DNA from: Streptomyces sp. R44
GTDB lineage: Bacteria > Actinomycetota > Actinomycetes > Streptomycetales > Streptomycetaceae
DNA length: 64,000 nucleotides
Assembly (NCBI RefSeq): GCF_041053105.1
Contig: NZ_CP163444.1
Span: 3,286,001-3,350,000, forward strand
Direction: 5' to 3'
The notes under the pieces were generated by a model, which was not told where the DNA came from, made no database searches, and saw nothing but the letters and a program-made list of their open reading frames with translations. The position numbers and the translations under genes were made by a program. Each line of letters starts with the position of its first letter. Within the stretch, counting starts at the first letter, position 1. Positions 54,668-62,450 of this stretch are shown piece after piece.

Positions 54668-55612
54668 TTGCTGCGTATCCACTTCACGACGGAGGACTTC
54701 ACCCGGGTGCGGTTCGCTCCCCGGCCGGCGCCCGTGCCCGAGCTGCACGCCGCGCTGATGATGCTGGGCGCCCCGCACGAGGAGCTGCTCTTCGGGCGGT
54801 GGCGGGGCAGGCTGCTGCGCGCCCTGCCGGGCGCGGCCGAGCCGCTCGCGGACCTGGTGCCGGGCGGGGTGGCGCCGTACTTCCTCGACGTCCTCGGCGA
54901 GACGCGGGAGGAGGGCCTCACGCTGATCCGGTCGGCACGGCCGGAGTTCGTACGGTCGGAGCTGGAGCGGGTGTACGCGGGGCAGGGCGCCGTGCCGCCG
55001 TGGATCCGGGGCCTGCACGCGGGGAGCCCGGAGGCGTGGCGGGTCCTGGAACGGGCGCAGCGGGCCGCGTACGAGACGGTCCTGGCGCCGGTGTGGCCGC
55101 TGGTCCAGGACCTGCACCGGGCGGAGTTCACCCGGCACGCGCTGGTGGTGGCGGAGCGGGGCCTGGGGGCGGCGCTCGAAGTCCTGTCGCCGGGGCTGCG
55201 GGAGGGCGTCTGGGAGTGGCCGGGAGCTCCTCGTGACGTCCACGTGGCCGGACGGGGCCTGGTCCTCCTCCCGACCTTCCACTGGCGGGGCGGGGCGCTG
55301 GTCCAGGACGTCCCGGACGCGCCGGTGGTCCTGACGTACCCGGCGGGCGGGGGGCTGCCGCCGGCGGCGCCGGGCACGCCGACCGGCGAGGACGCGTTGG
55401 CGGGGGTCCTGGGCCGGACCCGTGCCGAGCTCCTCAGATCCCTCACGGAGCCCCGCACGACGACGGAACTGGCCCGCTGCCTGGGCGTCAGCAACGCGAC
55501 GGCCTCGGCCCACGCGCAGGCCCTCCGCGCGGCGGGCCTCCTGACGACGACCCGCACGGGCAGATCGGTCCACCACGCCCCGACGGCCCTGGGCGACCTG
55601 CTGACGCCGTAG
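54668..55612 (+). CDS. ArsR-type regulator with large N-terminal domain
   Basis: A 314-residue protein from a TTG with GGGGGAAGGG upstream. The N-terminal 220 residues (LRIHFTTEDFTRVRFAPRP start) resemble a Streptomyces-specific domain, DUF5937 if I remember correctly. The C-terminal HTH has ELLRSLTEPRTTTELARCLG and VSNATASAHAQALRAAGLL. It diverges from the hydrolase, which it may control. The repeat element copy B begins 12 bases after its stop. Confidence 0.78.
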   Translation: MLRIHFTTEDFTRVRFAPRPAPVPELHAALMMLGAPHEELLFGRWRGRLLRALPGAAEPLADLVPGGVAPYFLDVLGETREEGLTLIRSARPEFVRSELERVYAGQGAVPPWIRGLHAGSPEAWRVLERAQRAAYETVLAPVWPLVQDLHRAEFTRHALVVAERGLGAALEVLSPGLREGVWEWPGAPRDVHVAGRGLVLLPTFHWRGGALVQDVPDAPVVLTYPAGGGLPPAAPGTPTGEDALAGVLGRTRAELLRSLTEPRTTTELARCLGVSNATASAHAQALRAAGLLTTTRTGRSVHHAPTALGDLLTP

Positions 55613-55623
55613 CGCGGGGCCCG

Positions 55624-55833
55624 CCGTTGTGGGCATGCGTTCCGCCGGGGCGGAACGGGTGGGCACAACGGAACGGCGCCCTTGCCGGCGCCAGAGGCTC
55701 CCGCGCCTGAACCCGCACCCGCAGGTACGGCGCCGTCGCGGTGCGGGCCAGGGCGCGGAACGCGGAGGCGCCGCGAAAGGGCGCCATCCCGTGTGCCCAC
55801 CCGTCCCGCCCTGCGGGACGATTGCCCACACGG
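55624..55833 (-). repeat. Intergenic palindrome-rich repeat element, copy B
   Basis: About 210 bases in the convergent gap between the ArsR-type and IclR genes. It is the inverted counterpart of 48288-48535, without the nested repeat. Its left end folds as CCGTTGTG with CACAACGG and GTTCCGCC with GGCGGAAC. Confidence 0.85.
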
Positions 55834-55886
55834 CGGGGGGCGCCGTCCAGCAGGGCGCGGGCCGTCTTCGAAGGTTGCCGCGCGCT

Positions 55887-56528
55887 CTAGCGCAGCGCGT
55901 CCGCGACCTCCCTCGCCGCGTCCACCACCCGCGGCCCCACCCGCTCCGGCACCGCGTCCGCGAGCATGACGACGCCCACGCTGCCCTCGACGCCCGTGAC
56001 GCCGACCAGCGGCGCGGCCGCGCCGCTGGCGCCGGCCTCCAGTTCGCCGTGGGTGAGGGTGAAGCCGGGTTCGGTCAGGCCGCCCTGCCGGGCGGCGAGG
56101 ATCGCGCGGCCGGCAGCGCCCCGGTCGAGCGGGTGCCGGAAGCCGGCCCGGTAGGCGACGTGGTAGTCGGTCCAGGTCGGTTCGACGACCGCGACGGCGA
56201 GCGCCTCCGCCCCGTCGACGAGCGTCAGGTGGGCCGTCGCCCCTATGTCCTCCGCGAGCGAGCGCAGCGCGGGCAGCGCGGCCTCCCGCACCAGCGGGTG
56301 GACCTGCCGGCCGAGCCGGAGCACGCCGAGGCCGACGCGGGCCCGCCCGCCGAGGTCACGGCGGACGAGGGCGTGCTGCTCCAGCGTGGCGAGGAGCCGG
56401 TAGACCACGGTCCGGTTGACGCCGAGTTTGTTGGACAACTCGGTGACCGTCAGACCGTGGTCGGTGTCGGCGAGCAGTTTGAGGACTCTGAGTCCCCGGT
56501 CGAGCGTCTGGGAGGTCTCCGCGGTCAC
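55887..56528 (-). CDS. IclR-family regulator
   Basis: A 213-residue protein. HTH: LKLLADTDHGLTVTELSNKL and GVNRTVVYRLLATLEQHALV. The C-terminal ligand-binding domain contains AGRAILAA. It is shorter than the usual 250. GTG start with GGAGAGG upstream. The target is unknown. Confidence 0.87.
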   Translation of the reverse strand: MTAETSQTLDRGLRVLKLLADTDHGLTVTELSNKLGVNRTVVYRLLATLEQHALVRRDLGGRARVGLGVLRLGRQVHPLVREAALPALRSLAEDIGATAHLTLVDGAEALAVAVVEPTWTDYHVAYRAGFRHPLDRGAAGRAILAARQGGLTEPGFTLTHGELEAGASGAAAPLVGVTGVEGSVGVVMLADAVPERVGPRVVDAAREVADALR

Positions 56529-56887
56529 GACGCCCTCTCCTTCGAGGTGAGTGGCGGCGGATCTCTCACGGAGTTGCGGCGCCGGTCCCGCGGCGACGCA
56601 CGTCAGAGGCCGCCGGCAGGAAGGGGTACACCGGCTGCGCTCCGCGGCGGCGCTGCCACGGGGCGAATGCTTGTGAGCCGGGACAGTAGCGGCGCGCTCC
56701 GCTCAGCGGAAGACCTCGTCCAGAATCCGGGCGCAGGCGGGCGGATCAAGACGGTTCGGGACCTTCGTCGGTCGGACGTGGGACTTTGGCGGACAAGATC
56801 GGCTATGTCGTGCACGTAGCGTGGAGGTGTCCGGAGGCCGACCGTGGGGGCCGGTCTCCCGGCCCGCTCCCGCCCCGGCGGGACGCC
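56529..56887. other. Gene-free gap upstream of the IclR gene
   Basis: About 360 bases with no coding frame that has good codon bias and a ribosome site. It should contain the IclR promoter, but I see no clear -35/-10 and no repeats apart from the terminator at its right end. Confidence 0.3.
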
Positions 56888-56923
56888 CGAGGCCCGTACG
56901 CACCCCCCGGCGTACGGGCCTCG
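56888..56923 (-). terminator. Terminator after the helicase gene
   Basis: A 14-bp perfect stem, 56888-56901 with 56910-56923, 13 bases after the helicase stop. Confidence 0.85.
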
Positions 56924-56935
56924 AAACGTCTGCGG

Positions 56936-58729
56936 TCAGCGCATCCGGGTGGCCCACTCCTGGACCTTCTTGATCCGTTCCCGGATCTGTCCCGCCGTCG
57001 CCTCGGCGCTCGGCGGTCCGCCGCACACCCGGCGCAGCTCGGTGTGGATGACGCCGTGCGGCTTGCCGCTCTGGTGAACGTACGCACCGACCATCGTGTT
57101 GAGCTGTTTCCTCAGCTCAAGGAGCTCCTTGTGGGAAACGACGGGCCGTCGCTCCGCCGGAAGCTCCAGGAGGTCGGCCTCGGTGTCGGGCTTCTTGCGG
57201 CTGTGCGCGATCTGCCGGGCCTGGCGCTTCTGGAGGAGCAGCTGGACCTGGTCGGGTTCGAGGAGGCCGGGGATGCCGAGGTAGTCCTGCTCCTCCTCGC
57301 TGCCGGGGTGGGCCTGCATGCCGAACTCGGCGCTGTTGTAGAGGACGCGGTCGAAGACGGCGTCGGACTCCAGCGCCTCGAAGGGCAGCATGTCCTGCTC
57401 GCCGGTGTCCTCGTCCTGCTGGCGCTCGGCCTCGGCCATCTCCTTCTCGGACTCGGCGTACGGGTCCTCGTCCTCGCCGGCCTTCTTCGGCCGGTCGAGG
57501 ACGTGGTCGCGCTCGACCTCCATCTCGTTGGCGAAACCGAGGAGGCTGGGGATCGTCGGAAGGAACACGGACGCGGTCTCGCCGCGCCTGCGTGATCGCA
57601 CGAAGCGGCCGACGGCCTGGGCGAAGAAGAGCGGGGTGGAGATGGTCGTCGCGTACACGCCGACGGACAGGCGGGGGACGTCGACGCCCTCGGACACCAT
57701 GCGGACGGCGACCATCCAGCGGTCGGTGTTCTCGCTGAACTCGTCGATGCGACTGGAGGCGCCGGTGTCGTCGGAGAGGACGACGGTGGCTTTGGTGCCG
57801 GTGATCTCGCGGATCAGCTTGGCGTACGAGCGGGCCGAGTCCTGGTCGGAGGCGATGACGAGGCCGCCGGCGTCCGGGATGGACTTCCGGACCTCGGTGA
57901 GCCGCTGGTCGGCGGCCCGGAGCACGTTCGGCATCCAGTCGCCCTTGGCGTCCAGGGCGGTGCGCCAGGCCTGCGAGATCGCGTCCTTGGTCATGGGCTC
58001 GCCGAGGCGGGCGGCGATCTCGTCGCCGGCCTTGGTGCGCCAGCGCATGTTGCCGCTGTAGGAGAGGAAGATGACCGGGCGGACGACGCCGTCGCCGAGG
58101 GCGTTGCCGTAGCCGTAGGTGTAGTCGGCGGAGGACCGCCGGATCCCGTCGTTCCCTTCCTCGTACGTGACGAAGGGGATGGGGTTGGTGTCGGACCGGA
58201 AGGGCGTACCGGTCAGGGCGAGGCGCCGGGTGGCGGGCTCGAAGGCCTCCAGGCAGGCCTCGCCCCAGGACTTGGAGTCTCCGGCGTGGTGGATCTCGTC
58301 GAGGATGACGAGGGTCTTGCGCTGTTCGGAACGGTTGCGGTGGAGCATGGGCCGTACGCCGACGCCGGCGTACGTGATGGCGATGCCGTCGTACTCCTTG
58401 CTCAGCGGTCCCGCGCTGTAGTCGGGGTCCAGCTTGATCCCTATCCGCGCCGCCGCGGCCGCCCACTGCTTCTTGAGGTGCTCGGTGGGGGCGACCACGG
58501 TGATCTGCTGCACGACGTGGTGGTGCAGCAGCCATGAGGCGAGGGTCAGGGCGAAGGTGGTCTTGCCGGCGCCGGGCGTGGCGACCGCGAGGAAGTCACG
58601 GGGCTGCTCCTGGATGTACTTCTCCATCGCGCCCTGCTGCCAGGCTCGCAGCTTGTTGGCGGTACCCCAGGGGGCCCGTCCTGGGAAGGCGGGAGAAAGG
58701 TGATGGGAGGAGGTGGCGGTAGTAGTCAC
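56936..58729 (-). CDS. DEAH-type SF2 helicase
   Basis: A 597-residue helicase: ATPGAGKTTFALT (Walker A, 50-62), VILDEIHHAGDSKSWGE (motif II), RLALTGTPFRSD (motif III) and AQAVGRFVRSRRRGE (motif VI). The C-terminal 200 residues are acidic and helical. It belongs to the RecB-like/XPB-like SF2 proteins conserved in streptomycetes. Single-gene unit, so probably core and not part of the defence locus. GTG start with a GGAG site. Confidence 0.9.
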   Translation of the reverse strand: MTTTATSSHHLSPAFPGRAPWGTANKLRAWQQGAMEKYIQEQPRDFLAVATPGAGKTTFALTLASWLLHHHVVQQITVVAPTEHLKKQWAAAAARIGIKLDPDYSAGPLSKEYDGIAITYAGVGVRPMLHRNRSEQRKTLVILDEIHHAGDSKSWGEACLEAFEPATRRLALTGTPFRSDTNPIPFVTYEEGNDGIRRSSADYTYGYGNALGDGVVRPVIFLSYSGNMRWRTKAGDEIAARLGEPMTKDAISQAWRTALDAKGDWMPNVLRAADQRLTEVRKSIPDAGGLVIASDQDSARSYAKLIREITGTKATVVLSDDTGASSRIDEFSENTDRWMVAVRMVSEGVDVPRLSVGVYATTISTPLFFAQAVGRFVRSRRRGETASVFLPTIPSLLGFANEMEVERDHVLDRPKKAGEDEDPYAESEKEMAEAERQQDEDTGEQDMLPFEALESDAVFDRVLYNSAEFGMQAHPGSEEEQDYLGIPGLLEPDQVQLLLQKRQARQIAHSRKKPDTEADLLELPAERRPVVSHKELLELRKQLNTMVGAYVHQSGKPHGVIHTELRRVCGGPPSAEATAGQIRERIKKVQEWATRMR

Positions 58730-58778
58730 GATCTCCGGGTTCGACGCTCGTCACGAAATGACAGTCCAGATATGACAA

Positions 58779-58803
58779 CCGGGCCACCTTACCGGCGGCC
58801 CGG
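58779..58803 (-). terminator. Hairpin after the doc gene
   Basis: CCGGGCC (58779-58785) and GGCCCGG (58797-58803) with an 11-base loop. A modest terminator candidate. Confidence 0.45.
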
Positions 58804-58847
58804 CCGGAACGTCGTACGCGACGGGGTGGGTGCGGGGCGGTTGTGAC

Positions 58848-59240
58848 TCAGCTCGCTTGGTCGTCGATCAGCACGCGCAACCCCTGCGCGATCACCTTCA
58901 CCTCGTCGGCCTCACCGGTCGCGACGGCGATGACCAGGCGTTCCGCCGCGTCGATGTCGGGGCGCAGCTGGACCCCGTTCATGGCGAGGAACGTGACGCA
59001 GGACAGCCAGGCCGTCCGCTTGTTGCCATCGAGGAAGGGGTGATTGATCGCGAGCGACTGGAGCAGCGCGGCGGCCTTGTCGAGGAGGTCGGGGTACGCC
59101 TCCTCGCCGAACATGGCGGCGGACGGCCGGTGGACCGCCGATTCGAGCAGTCCCGCGTCGCGTACGACGACGGTCTGGTCGTCCACCGCGTGCTCGGCGA
59201 CGACCAGGACGTCCTCGGCGGAGAGGTACACGCAGCTCAC
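58848..59240 (-). CDS. doc: Doc-family (Fic-fold) toxin
   Basis: A 130-residue protein. The Fic/Doc motif NHPFLDGNKRTAWL (66-79) has catalytic His67. Doc toxins phosphorylate EF-Tu and stop translation. The GTG start overlaps the antitoxin stop (GTGA), typical of a coupled toxin-antitoxin pair. Confidence 0.9.
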   Translation of the reverse strand: MSCVYLSAEDVLVVAEHAVDDQTVVVRDAGLLESAVHRPSAAMFGEEAYPDLLDKAAALLQSLAINHPFLDGNKRTAWLSCVTFLAMNGVQLRPDIDAAERLVIAVATGEADEVKVIAQGLRVLIDDQAS

Positions 59241-59437
59241 TTGAGCCGCTCCATCAGCTCGTGCCACTTGGCCGCCTGCTCCATGGCGGTCTTCCGCACG
59301 ATCGCCTGCTGGGCCGTGCGGGCGAGGTAGTCGTCGACCGCCTGGAGCAGTATCGCGTGCATGCTGGTGCCCTCCTGCTCGGCGCGCAGCTTGAGAGCCT
59401 CGGTCTGGTCGTCGCGAAGTCGCAGGTTCATGGCCAT
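59237..59437 (-). CDS. Ribbon-helix-helix antitoxin of the Doc pair
   Basis: A 66-residue protein: NLRLRDDQTEALKLRAEQEG (beta strand and helix 1) and MHAILLQAVDDYLART (helix 2) form an RHH DNA-binding domain; the C-terminal helix (VRKTAMEQAAKWHELMERL) should cover the toxin. It replaces the usual Phd. The start could be M1 or M3. Direct repeats upstream are its likely operator. Confidence 0.85.
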   Translation of the reverse strand: MAMNLRLRDDQTEALKLRAEQEGTSMHAILLQAVDDYLARTAQQAIVRKTAMEQAAKWHELMERLK

Positions 59438-59438
59438 A

Positions 59439-59474
59439 CCAGAACGGTACCACCGAGTGGGGCCAGAATGGTAC
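59439..59474. promoter_or_regulatory. Direct repeats, probable antitoxin operator
   Basis: CCAGAACGGTAC (59439-59450) and CCAGAATGGTAC (59463-59474), 24 bases apart, just upstream of the antitoxin start. RHH antitoxins bind such repeats and repress their own operon. Confidence 0.55.
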
Positions 59475-59483
59475 TGCCCGGTT

Positions 59484-60959
59484 TCAGGCCCCGGCCCGCA
59501 CCGGCCTCGCGTGCAACCGCGTCGCCACCCAGCCGCCCACCGCCGCCACCCCCGCCATCGGCAGGAAGACCGCCGCGAAGGCGGCCGGGTGGGAGCCGGT
59601 GGTGGTGCCGGCGTCCATCGCGTGGCCCACCGCGCCGCCGCCGAGGGCGGCGAAGGCCGCGCCGCCGGCCGCGAGCAGCAGGACGTTGGAGAGGCCGTCG
59701 GAGATCTGGAGCGCGGCCGAGTTCGCGCCGACCTCCTCGGGGGCGGAGAGCTTCATCAGGAGCACGCTCGTCGAGGCGATCACGGCGCCCATGCCGAGGC
59801 AGCCGAAGGCCCAGGCCACCGCGACGACCCACACGGGCACGGACGCGATCAGCACGCTGGGCGCGGTGGCGATCGCGAGGGCGACCAGGAGCATGCCGAG
59901 GACGACGAGCCGCTCGCGGTACGGCTCCGTCCACGGCCGGGACTGGATCCAGGAGCCGAGGGCCCAGGTGAGGCCGCCGACGGCGAGGGAGAGGCCCGCC
60001 AGGGTGGGGCTGAGGCCGCGCTGGGAGACCAGCATCAGGGGGACGAAGGACTCGGCGGCGATGAAGGACCCGGCGGCGATGCCGCGGAGCAGGATGACGG
60101 ACGGCAGCCCGCGGGCGGCCCGGTAGGTACCGCGCGGCAGCAGACCGCGGACGGCCGGCACGAGGAGGGCGACGCCGGCGGCCGCGGGCAGGAGGGAGAG
60201 CCAGCGCAGCTCCTGCCCGGCGTACTGGAGGAGCGCGGCGCCCGCCGAGATGGACAGGGCCAGCAGGATCCGGCGCCGGTCCCACGGGGCGAGGGGCGCG
60301 GCCGGGTCGGCCGGGCCGGAGGCGGTGCGGCGGATCGCGGGGAGGGCGAGGGCCAGCGGGAAGACGACGAGGGCGGGGATGCCGACGAAGACCCAGCGCC
60401 AGCCGAGGTGCTCGGTGACGGTTCCGGCGGCGAGGGGTCCGACGACGGAGGGGACGACCCAGGCGGCGGCGAAGGCGGCCATGATCGCGGGCCTGAGGTG
60501 TTCGGAGTAGGCGCGGCTGACGATCACGTACAGGGCGACGATGACGAGGCCGCCGCCGAGGCCCTGGACGGCGCGGCCGAGGATGAACTGCCACATGGCG
60601 CCGGCGGTCCCGGAGAGGAGCAGTCCGGCGGCGAAGGCGCTGATGCCGCTGGTGAGCGGTGCGAGCGGGCCGCTGCGGTCGGACCACTGGCCGGCGAGGA
60701 CCATGCCGAAGAGGCTGGTGGTGAAGTACGCGGAGAAGGCGAAGGCGTAGAGGGGGATGCCGTCGAGCTCGCGGGCGGCGACGGGCATGGCGGTGCCGAC
60801 GGCGGTGGCCTCGAAGGCGATGAGCAGGACGACGGAGACGATGCCGATGCTGAGCGCCCGGTGCTCCTGGTCGAGGACGGAGCCCTTGGTGTCGTCGGGG
60901 GCGGCGGGGAGTTCGGGGGTGGGGGCGACGTCGGCGTCGCGGGGTTCGAGGGCGCTCAT
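59484..60959 (-). CDS. MFS transporter, probable drug exporter
   Basis: A 491-residue protein with about 14 hydrophobic segments, in the DHA2-like size range. LIAFEATAVGTAMPVAAREL is the family's TM1 with the D/E-x-T-x-x-x-x-A-x-P-like pattern; QWSDRSGPLAP is loop 2-3; GRAVQGLGGGLVIVALYVI is motif C-like. AGGGA touches the ATG at 60959. Confidence 0.88.
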   Translation of the reverse strand: MSALEPRDADVAPTPELPAAPDDTKGSVLDQEHRALSIGIVSVVLLIAFEATAVGTAMPVAARELDGIPLYAFAFSAYFTTSLFGMVLAGQWSDRSGPLAPLTSGISAFAAGLLLSGTAGAMWQFILGRAVQGLGGGLVIVALYVIVSRAYSEHLRPAIMAAFAAAWVVPSVVGPLAAGTVTEHLGWRWVFVGIPALVVFPLALALPAIRRTASGPADPAAPLAPWDRRRILLALSISAGAALLQYAGQELRWLSLLPAAAGVALLVPAVRGLLPRGTYRAARGLPSVILLRGIAAGSFIAAESFVPLMLVSQRGLSPTLAGLSLAVGGLTWALGSWIQSRPWTEPYRERLVVLGMLLVALAIATAPSVLIASVPVWVVAVAWAFGCLGMGAVIASTSVLLMKLSAPEEVGANSAALQISDGLSNVLLLAAGGAAFAALGGGAVGHAMDAGTTTGSHPAAFAAVFLPMAGVAAVGGWVATRLHARPVRAGA

Positions 60960-61139
60960 TCCCTCAGAGTAAGAGGTGATTGCCGGGTTGGCTCCTGTCG
61001 GGAGTCCCGGTCGCCCTCGGCCGATGGACGTACGACCGCGAACGGAATGTTGCGGCCGTGTGGCAGTCGCATGGCATGCCCCCGGAAACCCTTGAGCCCC
61101 TCCCGGCCCCCGCCCTACGGTCGTACTCGTGCACAACAC

Positions 61140-61214
61140 GACCGTGTGCCCGAGTGGTTGAGGGGCTCGCCTGCAAAGCGAGTTACGCGGGTTCAATTCC
61201 CGCCACGGTCTCCA
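61140..61214 (+). tRNA. tRNA-Cys (anticodon GCA)
   Basis: GACCGTG (61140-61146) pairs with CACGGTC (61204-61210), discriminator T, then CCA encoded. The anticodon arm CTCGC-CTGCAAA-GCGAG gives anticodon GCA. The T arm is GCGGG-TTCAATT-CCCGC. The acceptor and T-loop bases differ from the tRNA-Cys sequence I remember for Streptomyces. Confidence 0.9.
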
Positions 61215-61271
61215 AGCGATCTTCCTTACAGGATCTTCACAGCACGCCGTACGGTGTGCGACAGTCCGCCC

Positions 61272-61658
61272 ATGAACGCTCAAGGGGGACGCAGACTCGG
61301 TGTCATCATCGGCGTGGGCCTCGCCTGCGCCCTGCTGCCCGGCATCACCACGCGCGGCACGGAGACCCTCGACACGGTCCTCTCCGTCCTGATGGCGGCC
61401 GTCGTCATGACGGTCCTCACCCAGGTGATCTTCATCGGCCCGTCGGGCCGCGTCCCGCTCCCGGCCCTCCTGGTCTTCGGCCTCGCGGGCTTCGTCCAGG
61501 ACGCCCTGATCTGGTGGCTGCTCTCCTGGCTGGGCCCGAAGATGTCCTACCTGCACGTCGAGGGCCTCGCGACGATCCTCCTCGCGGCCCTGATCACCCG
61601 CGCGACGATCCTGCTCCTGTCCCAGCTGTCCCCGGCCGCGGAGACGGCGGAGGACTGA
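61272..61658 (+). CDS. Small membrane protein
   Basis: A 128-residue protein with four hydrophobic segments (LGVIIGVGLACALLPG, VLSVLMAAVVMTVLTQVIFI, LPALLVFGLAGFVQDALIWW, LATILLAALITRATILLL). It resembles holin-like four-helix membrane proteins, but no lysis genes are near. It starts 58 bases after tRNA-Cys. Its 3' end overlaps the convergent lipoprotein frame. Confidence 0.65.
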   Translation: MNAQGGRRLGVIIGVGLACALLPGITTRGTETLDTVLSVLMAAVVMTVLTQVIFIGPSGRVPLPALLVFGLAGFVQDALIWWLLSWLGPKMSYLHVEGLATILLAALITRATILLLSQLSPAAETAED

Positions 61659-62409
61659 CGGCCGAGGACTGACGGCCGAGGACTGACGGCCGAGACTGCC
61701 GGGGCGGGCCCTCACGGAAGGGCACCGGCCGCGGCCGGTACTGCTCTCCGCGCCACTTCCTCTCCTCGAAGACGGGCTTCTCGGGAAGCCCCGCGTCGTC
61801 CTCGCAGCCCAGCTTCTTCACGACCGCCAGGGTGACGGAGTGGAGCACGGTGAGGTAGGCCTCGCGGGTGGCGGGGGTGTTGGCCGGGTAGGCGCCCTTG
61901 ATCGGCTTGTCGAACTCGAGCAGGCCCTCGACGAGGGCCGGCTCCTTGTCCGACCCCTTCAGCTGCGGGCCGGAGCACTCCACAAAGACGCGTGCGGTCT
62001 TGTTGTCCGTGCTCGTCTCCCGGCCCATCCCGTAGAGGTGCCGCCCCTGGGCCGTCCACTTGGTGCCGTCGTCGTACAGGTCGGCGTCTTGGTACAGCTG
62101 GAAGTGGACGTCGATACGGAACCTGTCGCCGGCGGCAGGCGCGACCTTGCACATCGGAGGAACCCCCGGTGCGCGGCCCACGACCGCCTGATCGTCGATC
62201 AAGGCCTTCGCCGTCCGCTCCAGCCCGGTGCCGCCCCACTGGAACTCCTTCGTGCCCAGCACGGTCTCCAGGGCCCCGACCGCCGCGGACGAAAGCGACC
62301 CGTCGCACTTCTGCGCGACCTGCCGCCCCTCCTCGCCGCTGCCTCCGCAAGCGGTGAGAAGCAGCCCGAAGGCCAGCACGGTCGACACGGACGCGGACAC
62401 TCTTCTCAT
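61594..62409 (-). CDS. Lipoprotein with an odd C-terminal tail
   Basis: A 271-residue protein; signal peptide (RRVSASVSTVLAFGLLLTAC) with lipobox LTAC and mature start GGSGEEG. The body holds two Cys pairs (MCKVAP, VECSGP, LGCEDD). The last 35 residues (SVLGRQSSAVSPPPSPRP) come from the tandem repeats at 61650 and from the antisense of the neighbouring gene, so the original stop was probably lost. It lies 41 bases after the large partial gene and may work with it. Confidence 0.75.
   Translation of the reverse strand: MRRVSASVSTVLAFGLLLTACGGSGEEGRQVAQKCDGSLSSAAVGALETVLGTKEFQWGGTGLERTAKALIDDQAVVGRAPGVPPMCKVAPAAGDRFRIDVHFQLYQDADLYDDGTKWTAQGRHLYGMGRETSTDNKTARVFVECSGPQLKGSDKEPALVEGLLEFDKPIKGAYPANTPATREAYLTVLHSVTLAVVKKLGCEDDAGLPEKPVFEERKWRGEQYRPRPVPFREGPPRQSRPSVLGRQSSAVSPPPSPRPGTAGTGAGSSRG
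61650..61700. repeat. 14-bp tandem repeat at a convergent gene end
   Basis: GAGGACTGACGGCC starts at 61650, 61664 and 61678, with a partial fourth copy. The first includes the TGA of the small membrane protein. Confidence 0.8.
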
Positions 62410-62450
62410 CGTGTTCCTCGGGTTCCTGGTGAAGTCGGTGCGACGGCTGG

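Noticed and set aside
61272..61658. Phage holin
   Set aside because: The helix pattern is holin-like, but there is no endolysin or other phage gene nearby.
59484..61715. Longer MFS protein starting upstream of tRNA-Cys
   Set aside because: The extension would read antisense through the tRNA; a ribosome site and ATG at 60959 fit the family length.
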